The position numbers and the translations under genes are program-made. This document shows, piece after piece, positions 26,053 to 35,790 of a DNA stretch of 64,000 bases; position 1 is the stretch's first letter, and the number at the start of each line of letters is the position of its first letter. The notes under the pieces were generated by a model. It did not search any database. It was not told the DNA's origin and saw only the letters and a program-made list of their open reading frames with translations. Origin of the DNA: Yinghuangia seranimata. Its GTDB lineage: Bacteria; Actinomycetota; Actinomycetes; Streptomycetales; Streptomycetaceae. The stretch covers positions 157,408-221,407 of the forward strand of contig NZ_JASAOI010000038.1 in NCBI RefSeq assembly GCF_029953285.1, in the 5' to 3' direction.

Positions 26053-27846
26053 GTGGCGAGCGCCTCTGCGATACGCGCGCGGTTGCATGGCGCGACCGAC
26101 GACGGCCCGGCGACGCTGCGCGCGTACCTGACCGTCGCATTCATGGCGGGGTGCGTGATCGTCTTCGCCGCCGAGGTCTACGCGAGGCGGTGGATCAGCG
26201 ACGACGGGCTGATCGCGGTGCGCCAGGTGAAGCAGATCCTCGAGGGCGACGGGCCCACCTACAACGTCGGCGAGCGCGACGAGGTCAACACGAGCGTGCT
26301 GTGGACGTGGATCCTCGTCGCGGCCGGCTGGCTGTTCGGCGGCGACCTCGCACTGCTCGCGGTGTGTGTCGGCGGCCTGCTCTCGGTCGCGGCGCTCGCC
26401 GTGGCGCTCGACGCGTCCCGCGGCTTCCAGCGGTCCCGTGGCTCGGACGCGCTGCTGCTGCCGGCCGGCGCGCTGGTGGTGCTCGGCGTCATCCCCTTCT
26501 GGGACTACGGGACGTCGGGCCTGGAGACCGGCCTGTGCCTGCTGTGGGCGGCGGGCTCGTGGTGGCTGCTCGTCCGGGCGCGGCCCGAGCACGGGACGGT
26601 GCGGCGGTACGGCACGGCGGTCGTCCTCGGCCTGGGCCCGCTGGTGCGGCCCGACTTCGCCCTGGTGTCCGCCGTGTTCCTGGTCGCGATGACGATGCTG
26701 ACCGGCGTGCGGTGGCGCGGCGGCCTCGCGCTGACGGGCGCCGCGGCGCTGCTGCCGGTGGCGTACGAGGTCTTCCGCGCCGGCTACTACGGCATCCTCG
26801 TGCCGATGCCGGGGCTGGCCAAGGAGGCGTCCGGCTCGCACTGGGACCGCGGGTTCGGCTACTTCAACGACTTCCTCGGCACGTACAAGCTGTGGCTGCC
26901 GCTCGCGCTGTTCTGCGTGCTGGTCACGCATCTGTACGGGCGCACCCGCCCCGACCGGCGCGAGGCGGTCCTGGTGGCGGCGCCCATCGCGGCCGCGCTG
27001 CTGCTGTGCGCCTATGTGGTGCGGGTCGGCGGCGACTACATGCACGCCCGCATGTGGCTCACGCCGACGCTGCTCATGCTGCTGCCGCTGCTGCTCGTCC
27101 CGGCGACGCGCCCCGTGGGGGTGATCGTCGCGCTGCTCGGGCTGTGGGCGACGGTCGCGGGGGTGGACGCGCGCACGTCGTACCGCAACATGACGTGGGG
27201 CCCGCAGATGATCACCAACGAGCGGGAGTTCGAGGCCGCGTTCTTCGAGGCGCGGCATCCGGTGAACAGCCGGGACCACACCACAGGCGCATGGGGGCGC
27301 TACCTCGTCCCGCTGGTGGAGAAGGCCCGGCGCAGTCCCGTTCCGGTGCTGCTCTACATGGCGCACAGCAACCAGACGGACTCCGACTACCTGACGACGA
27401 TCCCGCTCGCACCGGGGCGCGGGAAGAGCCTCGCGTTCTTCTGGGACAACCTCGGCATGACGGCGGCCATGCTCAAGCTCGACGAGGTCGTCGTCGACCG
27501 CAACGGCCTGGCGACGCCGCTCGCCGGGCACCTGCGGCTCGACAAGCCCGGGCGGGCCGGGCACGAGAAGTCGCTGCCGCTGACGTGGGTGCTCGCCAAG
27601 TACGCCGACCCGGCCGCGGTGGTCGCGCTCCCCGACGACGCGAACATCGACAAGGACGCCGTCGTGGCCGCCCGGCACGCACTCACCTGCGGGGACCTCA
27701 AGGACTTGGTGGACTCCACCGAGAAGCCGCTGACGGCCGGGCGCTTCTGGAAGAACCTGACCGGCTCGTGGGACCGCACGCGGCTTCGGGTGCCGTCCGA
27801 CCCCTTCGAGGCGGAGCGGACGTTCTGCGGCACGCCGCAGGAGTGA
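26053..27846 (+). CDS. Multi-pass GT-C superfamily membrane protein
   Basis: 597 residues from the GTG at 26053 (GGAGGGG just upstream). About ten hydrophobic segments in the first 400 residues are followed by a soluble C-terminal part of about 190. The first extracytoplasmic loop has the paired Asp (D50-D51 in RWISDDGLIAVRQ) and YNVGERDEVNTSVLW, the pattern of GT-C polyprenyl-phosphate-sugar glycosyltransferases such as mycobacterial AftB and ZomB-annotated proteins. GGDYMHARMWL is another conserved segment. It probably transfers a sugar to a cell-envelope polymer; donor and acceptor are unknown. A DUF2079 membrane gene converges on it 45 bases downstream. Confidence 0.75.
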   Translation: MASASAIRARLHGATDDGPATLRAYLTVAFMAGCVIVFAAEVYARRWISDDGLIAVRQVKQILEGDGPTYNVGERDEVNTSVLWTWILVAAGWLFGGDLALLAVCVGGLLSVAALAVALDASRGFQRSRGSDALLLPAGALVVLGVIPFWDYGTSGLETGLCLLWAAGSWWLLVRARPEHGTVRRYGTAVVLGLGPLVRPDFALVSAVFLVAMTMLTGVRWRGGLALTGAAALLPVAYEVFRAGYYGILVPMPGLAKEASGSHWDRGFGYFNDFLGTYKLWLPLALFCVLVTHLYGRTRPDRREAVLVAAPIAAALLLCAYVVRVGGDYMHARMWLTPTLLMLLPLLLVPATRPVGVIVALLGLWATVAGVDARTSYRNMTWGPQMITNEREFEAAFFEARHPVNSRDHTTGAWGRYLVPLVEKARRSPVPVLLYMAHSNQTDSDYLTTIPLAPGRGKSLAFFWDNLGMTAAMLKLDEVVVDRNGLATPLAGHLRLDKPGRAGHEKSLPLTWVLAKYADPAAVVALPDDANIDKDAVVAARHALTCGDLKDLVDSTEKPLTAGRFWKNLTGSWDRTRLRVPSDPFEAERTFCGTPQE

Positions 27847-27891
27847 CGCCCGGCGGCGGGAGGGCTCGGGGCCGGTCCCGCCAGGTCCCGC

Positions 27892-29436
27892 CTAGTCCCG
27901 GCGCAGGACGACGACGCCTGAGCCCTCCGCGACCTGCCGGAAGCCCTGGCCGCGCAGGTACTCGAGCCAGGTGCGGACCCACTCGCCCTTGCCGTCCCAC
28001 GAGTCGGCGACGACGTAGCCGGGTCCGGGCAGCACGGTGGGGAAGTTCGTCACGCGGGTCCGGCTGGTCAGCCTGGGCGCGAGGCGTTCGGTACTGCTGA
28101 CGTCGGCGCCGTCCGGGATCGCGCCGAGAACGCGCTGCGCGCCGCGGACGTCCGAGGAGACCTTCCAGCTCTCGCTGTGCAGCAGGTCGATGAGCGGGAA
28201 GTCCCGGCACAGCGTCAGCGACACGGCGAGCGGCACGATCGCGGCCTTGGCCGCGTACCGGCGCAGCCAGTCGCGCCGCGACGCGCGCAGGGTGACGACG
28301 GCGTCCGCGAACGCCGCGAAGACGATCGGCATCAGGACCGCGCTGTAGTGGAAGGCGATGCCCCAGTAGTACTGGTTGCTCGACGTGAACCGCCACAGCA
28401 GCGTCGGTACGACGAGGGCCAGCAGCGGCGAGCGCAGCGCCAGGAAGCCGGTGGGCAGCAGCAGCGTGAGCAGCGTCATCCACTTCTCGCGCGGGAACAG
28501 CAGGTTGTGCGGCAGGTCCAGGACCAGTCGGCCGAGCGGGACGTCGCCCGCGGTGGTGTCGGAGGCGGTGTTCCCGACGTGCGCGGGGCCGCCGTCCAGG
28601 CTGCTCCAGAACGGGTAGGTGCCGTGCGCATTGACCGACGGCAGCACGACGAACACCACCAGCGCGAAGGCGACCGCGCCGGCGCCGACCGCGACCGCCG
28701 CCCACCGCCACTGCCTGCGCAGCGCCAGCCAGCAGCCCGCCGCCAGCAGCGTCAGCGCCAGGTCCTCCTTGACCAGCACCAGCGGCAGCAGCCACAGCAC
28801 ACCCGCGCGGTACTCGGCCTTGAGGAACCGCTCCAGGCCGAACGCCAGCATCGGCACGGCGAAGCAGACCTCGTGGAACTCGAACGCCACGGCGCTCTGC
28901 AGGCCCCACGACAGCGCGTACGCCGCCCCGAACGCGGCGCCGCCGAGCGGGCCGAAGACGCGGCGGCCGATGCGCGTCACCGGCACGACGGACAGGGCGA
29001 TCAGCAGCGCCTGCGCGACCAGGAGCGTCTGCGGGGACGGCACGAGCCGGTAGAACGGGGCGAGCGTCGCCAGGATCGGGTGGAAGTGCTCGCCGAGCAC
29101 GTTGAAGCCCGGCTCGCGGATGTCCGAGACGGGCGCGCGGAAGTGCGCGTAGTTGCGCACCACCTGCTCGAACAGGCCCAGGTCGTAGGCGTGCGTCTCC
29201 ATGCGGCGGTGCTTGAGCAGCGAGTACGTCGCGTAGAGGGTGAACGCGCCGAGCGCGATGACGTAGGGCACGGCCCGCGCCCAGGGCTCGGCGCGTGCGG
29301 TGCGCCCGGACGGGCCGGGTACGGGCGCAGGCCGGCCCGGGGGGACGCGGGGACGCGGCGGTCGGGCCGGTGCCGCCGACCCCGCCTCGTCCAGCCGTAC
29401 CCCGCCGTCGCCGACCTGTGTGGCATCGATGCCCAT
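27892..29436 (-). CDS. DUF2079 multi-pass membrane protein
   Basis: 514 residues from the ATG at 29436. A Pro-rich cytoplasmic N-terminus is followed by about ten transmembrane segments and a soluble C-terminal domain. HAYDLGLFEQVVRNY, GEHFHPI and FEFHEVCFAVP are typical of DUF2079, a family related to GT-C glycosyltransferases and common in actinomycetes. An upstream in-frame start at 29511 would add 25 residues not expected to be conserved. It faces the GT-C protein end-to-end, and envelope glycan work by both is a reasonable guess. Confidence 0.78.
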   Translation of the reverse strand: MGIDATQVGDGGVRLDEAGSAAPARPPRPRVPPGRPAPVPGPSGRTARAEPWARAVPYVIALGAFTLYATYSLLKHRRMETHAYDLGLFEQVVRNYAHFRAPVSDIREPGFNVLGEHFHPILATLAPFYRLVPSPQTLLVAQALLIALSVVPVTRIGRRVFGPLGGAAFGAAYALSWGLQSAVAFEFHEVCFAVPMLAFGLERFLKAEYRAGVLWLLPLVLVKEDLALTLLAAGCWLALRRQWRWAAVAVGAGAVAFALVVFVVLPSVNAHGTYPFWSSLDGGPAHVGNTASDTTAGDVPLGRLVLDLPHNLLFPREKWMTLLTLLLPTGFLALRSPLLALVVPTLLWRFTSSNQYYWGIAFHYSAVLMPIVFAAFADAVVTLRASRRDWLRRYAAKAAIVPLAVSLTLCRDFPLIDLLHSESWKVSSDVRGAQRVLGAIPDGADVSSTERLAPRLTSRTRVTNFPTVLPGPGYVVADSWDGKGEWVRTWLEYLRGQGFRQVAEGSGVVVLRRD

Positions 29437-29554
29437 GCCGCCCCGTTCCTCGTCCCCGGCGGCCGTGCCCGCCCCTACCCTGACCAACCGGATACGGGTC
29501 GGACAGGTCACGAGGTTGTCATCCGCGGCTCGCCGGACGCGCGGGGGGAGGGCC

Positions 29555-30508
29555 TCAGCCGCCGTGCACGATGTTCGCGAGCGGCGCGCCCGTCGCCCAG
29601 GCGGTCACCTGGTTCCGCACCAGGCGCATCGCGCGCGGCAGGAACGCCGACGAACTCCCACCCACGTGCGGGCTGATCAGCACACCCGGCGCGAAACGCA
29701 GCGGGTGGTCCGCGGGCAGCGGCTCGGGGTCCGTGACGTCGACGGCGGCGGTGATCCGGCCCGTGGACACCTCGGCGAGCAGCGCCTTGGTGTCCACCAC
29801 CAGGCCCCGCGCCACGTTCACCAGCAGCGCGCCGTCGTGCATGCGCGCGAGGAACTCGGCGTCCACCAGGCCGCGGGTCTCGTCCGTCAGAGGCGTGCAC
29901 ACGATGACGACGTCGGCGGCGGGCAGCAGCGCGGGCAGCTCGCTTATGGCGTGCACCGGCAGGCCGTCCGCCGTCGTCCTCGCGCTGCGCGCGACCCGGA
30001 CCAGGTCGACCTCGAAGCCCGCGAGGCGCCGCTCGACGGCCTCGCCGATCGCGCCGTAGCCCACGATCACGACCGTCTTGTCGGCGAGCGCCGGATAGAA
30101 GCCGTCCCGCCACTCCCCCGCGTCCTGGCCGCGCACGAACGACGGAATGCCGCGCAGCGACGCCAGCGTGAGCGCCACCGCCAGCTCGGCCGTGCTCGTC
30201 TCGTGGATCCCACGGCCGTTCGCGAGCACCGCGCCCGGCGGCAGGTAGGGCAGCACGTGCTCGTAGCCGGCGGTCAGCGTCTGCACGAACCGCACCTGCG
30301 GCATGTCACGCAGCAGGCGCAGCGGCGCCGGGTCGAACGTGTACGGCAGCACGTAGAACGCGACGTCGTCATGCCGGGTCGGCGGCGCCGAGAAGCCGTC
30401 GTAGACCTCGATGTCGAGGCCGGGCGGCAGGTCGCCGAGGGCGGCGGGCTCGTAGGGGATCAGGAGCCGGTCGGGTCCGGCGCCGGCCGGGGGCGTGGGA
30501 ATGGCCAT
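29555..30508 (-). CDS. D-isomer-specific 2-hydroxyacid dehydrogenase
   Basis: 317 residues from the ATG at 30508; a longer in-frame version has an Arg/Pro-rich unconserved extension. NAD-binding loop VVIVGYGAIGEAV, catalytic Arg in VNVARGLVVDT, Glu in DVTDPEPLPADHPL and His in ISPHVGGSS are all present. This is a phosphoglycerate/hydroxypyruvate/glyoxylate reductase-like enzyme whose substrate cannot be assigned. It is clearly distinct from SerA in this window (no ACT domain, short). It is divergent from the sugar dehydrogenase with an 84-base gap, so the two may share a regulatory region. Confidence 0.88.
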   Translation of the reverse strand: MAIPTPPAGAGPDRLLIPYEPAALGDLPPGLDIEVYDGFSAPPTRHDDVAFYVLPYTFDPAPLRLLRDMPQVRFVQTLTAGYEHVLPYLPPGAVLANGRGIHETSTAELAVALTLASLRGIPSFVRGQDAGEWRDGFYPALADKTVVIVGYGAIGEAVERRLAGFEVDLVRVARSARTTADGLPVHAISELPALLPAADVVIVCTPLTDETRGLVDAEFLARMHDGALLVNVARGLVVDTKALLAEVSTGRITAAVDVTDPEPLPADHPLRFAPGVLISPHVGGSSSAFLPRAMRLVRNQVTAWATGAPLANIVHGG

Positions 30509-30592
30509 GCGGGGCACTCTACGAGCGCGGGCCCCGTCGCGCTGCGGCGGCGGCCTCCCCCGCGACGGACCCGACCCGGACGGTGGTGACAC

Positions 30593-31768
30593 ATGACGGC
30601 AGCCGGACCCGCGCCCGACCGGCGCGCGGCCCGCGGCAGACGCGCACGGCCGGCCGCCGCACTGCTCGCGGCCGCGGTGCTGGCCGCCCTCCCGGGCTGC
30701 ACCTCGTCCTCCTCCGACGGGGCCAAGCCCGCCCCCGTCGCCGACGGGTCACCCGCCCCGGTCACCCTGCCGCCTGGGCCCACCGCCACCGCGCTCGGGG
30801 AGGTCACCGTCACCGGGGACGTCGCGACGGGGCTCGACACGCCGTGGGGCGTCGCGGTCCTGCCGGACGGCGACGCACTGGTCGCGTCCCGCGACACCGG
30901 CACGGTGTCCAGGATCCGGCCGGGGACGCCTGGGGCGGTACGGGTGGGGAACGTGCCCGGCGTCGTGCACAACGGGGAAGGCGGGCTGCTGGGGCTCGCG
31001 CTGTCACCGGACTTCGCGCGCGACGGGCTGGTGTACGCGTACTACACGACGGCGCACGACAACCGGATCGCGCGGATGCGGTACACCGGGGACACGCTCG
31101 GCGCGCCCGAGGTCCTGCTGTCGGGCATCCCGGCGGGCAGCGTGCACAACGGGGGCCGGATCGCCTTCGGCCCGGACGGCATGCTGTACGCCGGCACCGG
31201 CGAGTCGGGCGACAAACCGCTCGCCCAGGACCCGGGCTCCCTCGGCGGCAAGATCCTCCGCCTCACCCCCGACGGCGCCCCCGCCCCCGGCAACCCGTTC
31301 CCCGGCTCCCCCGTCTACAGCCTCGGCCACCGCAACGTGCAGGGCCTCGCCTGGGACTCGGGCGGCCGCCTCTGGGCCAGCGAGTTCGGCCAGAACACCT
31401 GGGACGAACTCAACCTGATCACCCCGGGCGCCAACTACGGCTGGCCGATCGTCGAAGGCCACGCCGGCGACCCCCGCTTCGTCGACCCCCTCGCCCAATG
31501 GCCCGTCGCCGAGGCCTCCCCGAGCGGCATCGCCATCGTCGACGACGTCATCTACGTCGCCTCCCTCCGAGGCACCCGCCTCTGGCAGGTCCCCATCCGA
31601 GGCACCACCCTCGGCCCCGCCACCGCCTACCTCCAAAACGCCTACGGCCGCCTCCGCACCGTCCTCCCCGCCCCAGGCGGAGGCCTCTGGCTGACCACCA
31701 GCAACACCGACGGCCGAGGCACCCCAAAACCCGGCGACGACCGAATCCTCCACCTGAAAACCACCTGA
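30593..31768 (+). CDS. PQQ-type sugar dehydrogenase lipoprotein (GSDH beta-propeller)
   Basis: 391 residues with an Arg-rich N-terminus, hydrophobic core and lipobox LPGC, so it is exported and lipid-anchored. The mature part is a six-bladed beta-propeller of the soluble glucose dehydrogenase/aldose sugar dehydrogenase family: LDTPWGVAVLPDGDALV, GEGGLLGLALSPDF, HNGGRIAFGPDGMLYAGTGE, SLGHRNVQGLAWD and NYGWPIVEG. The PQQ-contacting His and Arg positions appear present. True substrate and PQQ dependence are untested, and streptomycetes often carry such proteins without known PQQ synthesis. ATG at 30593, GGTGGTGAC upstream. Confidence 0.88.
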   Translation: MTAAGPAPDRRAARGRRARPAAALLAAAVLAALPGCTSSSSDGAKPAPVADGSPAPVTLPPGPTATALGEVTVTGDVATGLDTPWGVAVLPDGDALVASRDTGTVSRIRPGTPGAVRVGNVPGVVHNGEGGLLGLALSPDFARDGLVYAYYTTAHDNRIARMRYTGDTLGAPEVLLSGIPAGSVHNGGRIAFGPDGMLYAGTGESGDKPLAQDPGSLGGKILRLTPDGAPAPGNPFPGSPVYSLGHRNVQGLAWDSGGRLWASEFGQNTWDELNLITPGANYGWPIVEGHAGDPRFVDPLAQWPVAEASPSGIAIVDDVIYVASLRGTRLWQVPIRGTTLGPATAYLQNAYGRLRTVLPAPGGGLWLTTSNTDGRGTPKPGDDRILHLKTT

Positions 31769-31772
31769 GAAC

Positions 31773-31796
31773 GAGCAGGCGAGCAGGCGAGCAGGC
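31773..31796. repeat. GAGCAGGC tandem repeat (3 copies)
   Basis: Three exact 8-base copies lie just after the stop of the sugar dehydrogenase. No function is evident. Confidence 0.8.
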
Positions 31797-32336
31797 GAGA
31801 CCAACGACTGCGGCCGCCGACGTGAACCGCCGCGCTCCACGCGGGGACGGGCAGACAGGCGCCTGACCGCAGACGCACACCTGCACCCGAGACAACACGC
31901 CCCACCGGAGCGGCCCTCACCGGCATCCGGCGCAGCAGACCTCAGGCTTGCGCGACGGTGGCGCGGCGCGGAACTCGCCGGTACCTGGAGCCGTACGCAG
32001 ACGGCCCGTGCCGTGCCTCCAGCGCCGAACGCCGCTCACTCGCGCAGAGCGGAGCCCGCCAGGCCGAGTCGACGAGTCGGAACGGCCCACGTCAGCGCGC
32101 CGACTCGTCCACACCGTTGGGCCACCTCTCCCGTCCCCGCGCGGAGCGCGCCAGGACGGGTCGGAGTGGCCCTGGCCCGGCGCATGCGGCCGCAAATCGC
32201 CTGAGCGGCGCCGCAGCGCGCGGGCCTGTGCGGGCGGGGGCGCGTTGTGCGGGACTCTCCGGTGCCCGGAGCCGTGCGAAGGCGGGCCGTGCCGTCTCCA
32301 GCAGCCCACCCCGTCCCTCGCGGAGCGTGCGGCGGG
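31797..32336. repeat. Degenerate repeat patch downstream of the LuxR-type gene
   Basis: There is no gene. A block at about 31958-32082 is an imperfect direct copy of about 32238-32359, which includes the last codons of the LuxR-type regulator (both end with GAGTCGACGAGT). Shorter related pieces built on a CCGTCCCCGCG-GGAGCG core recur near 32131 and, inverted, near 31831. A 10-base inverted repeat GACGAGTCGG / CCGACTCGTC (32071-32080 with 32100-32109) could form a hairpin. Confidence 0.6.
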
Positions 32337-35300
32337 TCAGGCTGAGTCGACGAGTTGGAGGCGGTGGGCCAGGGCGGCGGCTTCGCCTCGGCTGCTTACT
32401 TCCAGTTTGCCGAGGATGTTCGAGACGTGGACGCTCGCGGTTTTCACGCTGATGAAGAGTTCTTCGGCGATCTGGCGGTTGCTGCGGCCGTCGACGACGA
32501 GTCGTAGGACGTCGCGTTCGCGGGGGGTGAGCATGGGGCCGTCGGCGGGGTCGGGGGCAAGGGGGTCGCGGGGGCCCGGGGTGGTGGGGGTGCCGTCGAG
32601 GGGGAGGCGGGCGCGGCGGGCGAGGAGTTCGGTTTCCTCGGTCAGGGGGCGGGCGCCGAGTGCGGCGGCGGCGGTGTGGGCCGCGGAGAGGACGTCGGCG
32701 GCGCGTTGGCGGTCGCCGGCGGCGATGAGGGCGGTCGCGAGGCGGCTGCGGACGCGGGCGAGGATGTACGGCTGGGAGTTCTCCTCCCAGGCGGCGACGG
32801 CCTGTTCCCACAGGTCGACGGTCGCCTCGCCTTCGGCGCGGGCGAGTTCGGCGCGCAGGTTGACGGCGTGGGCCTCGTCGAGGGCGCAGTCGCGGGCCAG
32901 GGCCAGCGCGGCGGTGCGGATCCGCTTGAGGGCGTCCTGCCGGGCCTTGAGTTCGGCGCCGCCGCGCGGGTAGCCGGCGAGTTCGGTGACGTCGCCTTCG
33001 GCGCGCGCGGCCTCGACGAGGAGGGGCCAGGCGTAGCGCTGCGCGCCGGCCGGGAAGCCCGCGTTGAGTTCGGCGCGGATGAGTTCGCGGACCTCGGGCA
33101 GTTTGCCGAGGCGGCGGGCGACGGCGACCTCGAGCGTGCGGACCGGTATGCGGAACTGCGGTTCGACGAAGCTCGCGCCGGAGATGACGCGGGCCTGGTC
33201 GAGGCAGCGGACGGCGCGCGCGATGTCGCCGCGGGCGAGCGCGACCTCGACGTTGAGCCGGTGCGCGTGGCCGAGCGTCTCCGGCTTGGGGTCGTGCTCG
33301 AACAGTTCGTCGAGGAGCGCCTCGGCCTCGTCCCATTCGCCGAGCGAGATCAGGCTCTCGGCGAGGTTGCCGATGGAGAACGCGCCGAAGCCCCGTACCA
33401 GGCGGTATTCGCGGGCGATGTCGAGCGACCTGCGGGCCGCGTCGACGGCGTCGGCGTGCCGGCCGAGGCCTTCGTAGATGGACGACAGGTTGCTGAGCAC
33501 GAGGCACATGACGTCGGGCTCGGCGACCTTCTCCGCGATGGCGCAGGCCTCGTCGAAGGTGGCGAGTCCGGCTTCGATGTGCCCGAGGCTGATCTGGAGG
33601 TTGGCGAGCGTCTTGAGGATGGTGGCCTCGTCGGCGCGGCTGCCGACCTGCCGGGCGATGGCGAGCGCGTCGCGGGCGGTGGCGACGGACTGCTCGGTGG
33701 GGTCGTCGAGCATCTGGTCGCGGGCGATCTGGCCGAGCACGCGGGCGTGTTCGATGGACGGCGGCAGGTCGACGAGGAGGGCTTCTGCCTTGCGGAGTTC
33801 GGCCAGGCCGCCGGCGCGGTTGCTCATCCGGAGCAGGTTGGCGCGGCTGGTCCACAGGTGGGCGGCGAGCCGCGGGTCCTGCTGGGGGTCGATGAGGTCG
33901 AGCGCCTGGCGGGTGAAGGCCAGGGCCTTGTCGAAGGCGTTGTCGAAGCGGGCCGGCATGATCGCCGCGATCAGTAGGTCGAGCAGGGTGATGCCGGTGA
34001 GCTCTTCGGGGTCGGCGACCTGTTCCCACAGTTCGAGCGCGCGTTCCAGGAGCCGGAACTGCTCGCCGAACGCGTAGCGGACGCGGGCCGCTTCGGCGGC
34101 GGCGAGCACGGCCGGCAGCGCCTCGGTGGCGCGCCCGGCGTGGTACCAGTACATGGCGAGCCGGCTCGCGTACTCGTCGCTCGGCACGAGGTCGGGCCAG
34201 CGGTCGAGGACTTCGGCGTACCGCGCGTACTTGCGCATGCGCTCGCCGGGCAGCAGGTCGTCGCGTACGGCCTCGCGCACGAGCGCGTGCCGGAAGCAGT
34301 AGCCGTCCCCGGCCCGGTTGGGGATGAGGACGTGCCTCGACACGGCGCTGCGCAGCGCGTCGTCGAGTTCGGAGGGGCCGAGCCCGGTGACCTCGGCGAG
34401 CAGCCGGTGTCCGACGGTGGGGCCTCCGACGGCGGCGAGCCGGACCACCCGCTGGGTGTCGTCGGGGAGTTCCTCGACGCGTATGAGCAGCAGGTCGCGG
34501 AGCGTGTCGGAGAGCCCGTCGAGCCGTCCGCAGCGCACGCTGCACGCGAGTTCCTCGACGAAGAACGCGTTGCCCTCGGACTTCTGGTGGATCTGCCGGA
34601 TGAGCCGGCGCGGCTGCTCCTCGCCGAGGATGCCGCGCAGCTGCTCGCCGACCTGGGCGCGGGTGAGCCGGCCGAGTTCGAGGCGGCGCACGGTGCGGGT
34701 GCGGTCGAGTTCGGCGAGGAACGCCCGCATGGGGTGCCGCCGGTCGATGGCGTCGGCGCGGTAGGTGCCGATGACGAGGATGCGGCCGCGGCGCAGCGAG
34801 CGGACGAGGAACGAGAGGAGTTCGCGGGTGGACGCGTCCGCCCAGTGCAGGTCCTCGAGGGCGACGATCAGGGTGCGCTGGCCGCCGAGGCGTTCGAGGA
34901 CGCGCAGCATGAGTTCGAAGAGCCGGGCCCGGTCGTAGTCGCCCGAGGTGTCGCGCGCGTGCGACGCGTTGAGGTGCGGCATGACCCACGACAGGTCCTG
35001 TTCGCGGCCCGCGACGGCGGCCTCGAGTTCGTCGCCGAGGACGTCGCCGAGCACCCGCATCGCGGCCGACACGGGCGCGAACGGCAGGCCTTCGGCGCCG
35101 AGCTCCAGGCAGCCGCCGAGCGCGACGACAGCGCCGTCAGCGTCGGCCTGGTCGAGGAACTCCTGGAGCAGCCTGGTCTTGCCGACGCCCGCCTCGCCGC
35201 CGATGAGCAGCACGCCGGGGACACCGGCGTCCGCCTCCCGTTTGGCCTCGGCCAGGCGCGACAGCTCCGGGAGCCTACCGACGAAGACGGGACTGACGGC

Positions 35301-35342
35301 GAGTGTGGACACGGGGTCGAGCATGCCATGAGGAAGCGTCAC
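32337..35342 (-). CDS. Large ATP-binding LuxR-family regulator (LAL type)
   Basis: 1001 residues. An N-terminal AAA-type ATPase has Walker A GGEAGVGKT (48-56) and a Walker B-like LIVALEDLHWAD (158-169). A long alpha-helical TPR-like middle follows, then a C-terminal LuxR/GerE helix-turn-helix starting LTPRERDVLRLVVDG (about 935-1000). GTG start at 35342 with GGAGG 7 bases upstream; an ATG 18 bases later is the alternative. LAL regulators usually activate nearby catabolic or biosynthetic genes. The target is not obvious here: the neighbours are a sugar dehydrogenase (convergent, beyond the repeat patch) and a small protein. Its 3' end is partly duplicated downstream. Confidence 0.92.
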   Translation of the reverse strand: MTLPHGMLDPVSTLAVSPVFVGRLPELSRLAEAKREADAGVPGVLLIGGEAGVGKTRLLQEFLDQADADGAVVALGGCLELGAEGLPFAPVSAAMRVLGDVLGDELEAAVAGREQDLSWVMPHLNASHARDTSGDYDRARLFELMLRVLERLGGQRTLIVALEDLHWADASTRELLSFLVRSLRRGRILVIGTYRADAIDRRHPMRAFLAELDRTRTVRRLELGRLTRAQVGEQLRGILGEEQPRRLIRQIHQKSEGNAFFVEELACSVRCGRLDGLSDTLRDLLLIRVEELPDDTQRVVRLAAVGGPTVGHRLLAEVTGLGPSELDDALRSAVSRHVLIPNRAGDGYCFRHALVREAVRDDLLPGERMRKYARYAEVLDRWPDLVPSDEYASRLAMYWYHAGRATEALPAVLAAAEAARVRYAFGEQFRLLERALELWEQVADPEELTGITLLDLLIAAIMPARFDNAFDKALAFTRQALDLIDPQQDPRLAAHLWTSRANLLRMSNRAGGLAELRKAEALLVDLPPSIEHARVLGQIARDQMLDDPTEQSVATARDALAIARQVGSRADEATILKTLANLQISLGHIEAGLATFDEACAIAEKVAEPDVMCLVLSNLSSIYEGLGRHADAVDAARRSLDIAREYRLVRGFGAFSIGNLAESLISLGEWDEAEALLDELFEHDPKPETLGHAHRLNVEVALARGDIARAVRCLDQARVISGASFVEPQFRIPVRTLEVAVARRLGKLPEVRELIRAELNAGFPAGAQRYAWPLLVEAARAEGDVTELAGYPRGGAELKARQDALKRIRTAALALARDCALDEAHAVNLRAELARAEGEATVDLWEQAVAAWEENSQPYILARVRSRLATALIAAGDRQRAADVLSAAHTAAAALGARPLTEETELLARRARLPLDGTPTTPGPRDPLAPDPADGPMLTPRERDVLRLVVDGRSNRQIAEELFISVKTASVHVSNILGKLEVSSRGEAAALAHRLQLVDSA

Positions 35343-35480
35343 AAAGCCCCTCCATTTCTCCGCAGGCGGAATGCGATCGCGCAGGTCAATGCCGAGGGGC
35401 CCAGCCGCGGTACGCCGCGTCCGGGCCCCTCGTCTCCGGTACGGGCCGACCGGCGCTCGGGCGGTCGGCCGTGGTCCGGT

Positions 35481-35663
35481 TCACACCGCGGGCCGTACTG
35501 ACCCCGCGACGCCGGCGCATATCCGTGAACTCGCCTCGGCGGCGGCGCGCTCCTGGCGCCGGGCCTCGCGCCGGGCCCGGAGCGCCCGCGCGACGAGCCG
35601 CTCGTGGGCCGCGGCCCGGTGCATCTCCTGCTGGCGGATCTGGAAGAGTTCGTACTGGACCAT
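35481..35663 (-). CDS. Small basic protein starting MVQYELFQIRQQEM (60 aa)
   Basis: 60 residues: a helical, Arg/Ala-rich protein with no membrane segment. The MVQYELFQIRQ start followed by a basic helix resembles short proteins I have seen repeatedly in streptomycete genomes, but no function is known to me. ATG at 35663 with AAGGAG about 11 bases upstream. It is followed 138 bases later by the LuxR-type regulator on the same strand, so it may be co-transcribed with it. Confidence 0.65.
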   Translation of the reverse strand: MVQYELFQIRQQEMHRAAAHERLVARALRARREARRQERAAAEASSRICAGVAGSVRPAV

Positions 35664-35790
35664 GGTGTCTGGGACTCCTTGTGGTGTTTCCCGGCGGTTC
35701 CGGGCATGTCTCAAGGTTCGCGTCCCAGTCGTGGGCGGAGCATGGGGCGGATGCCGCATCTTGCGCCGCGGGCGCGGCGAAGGGCCGCGG

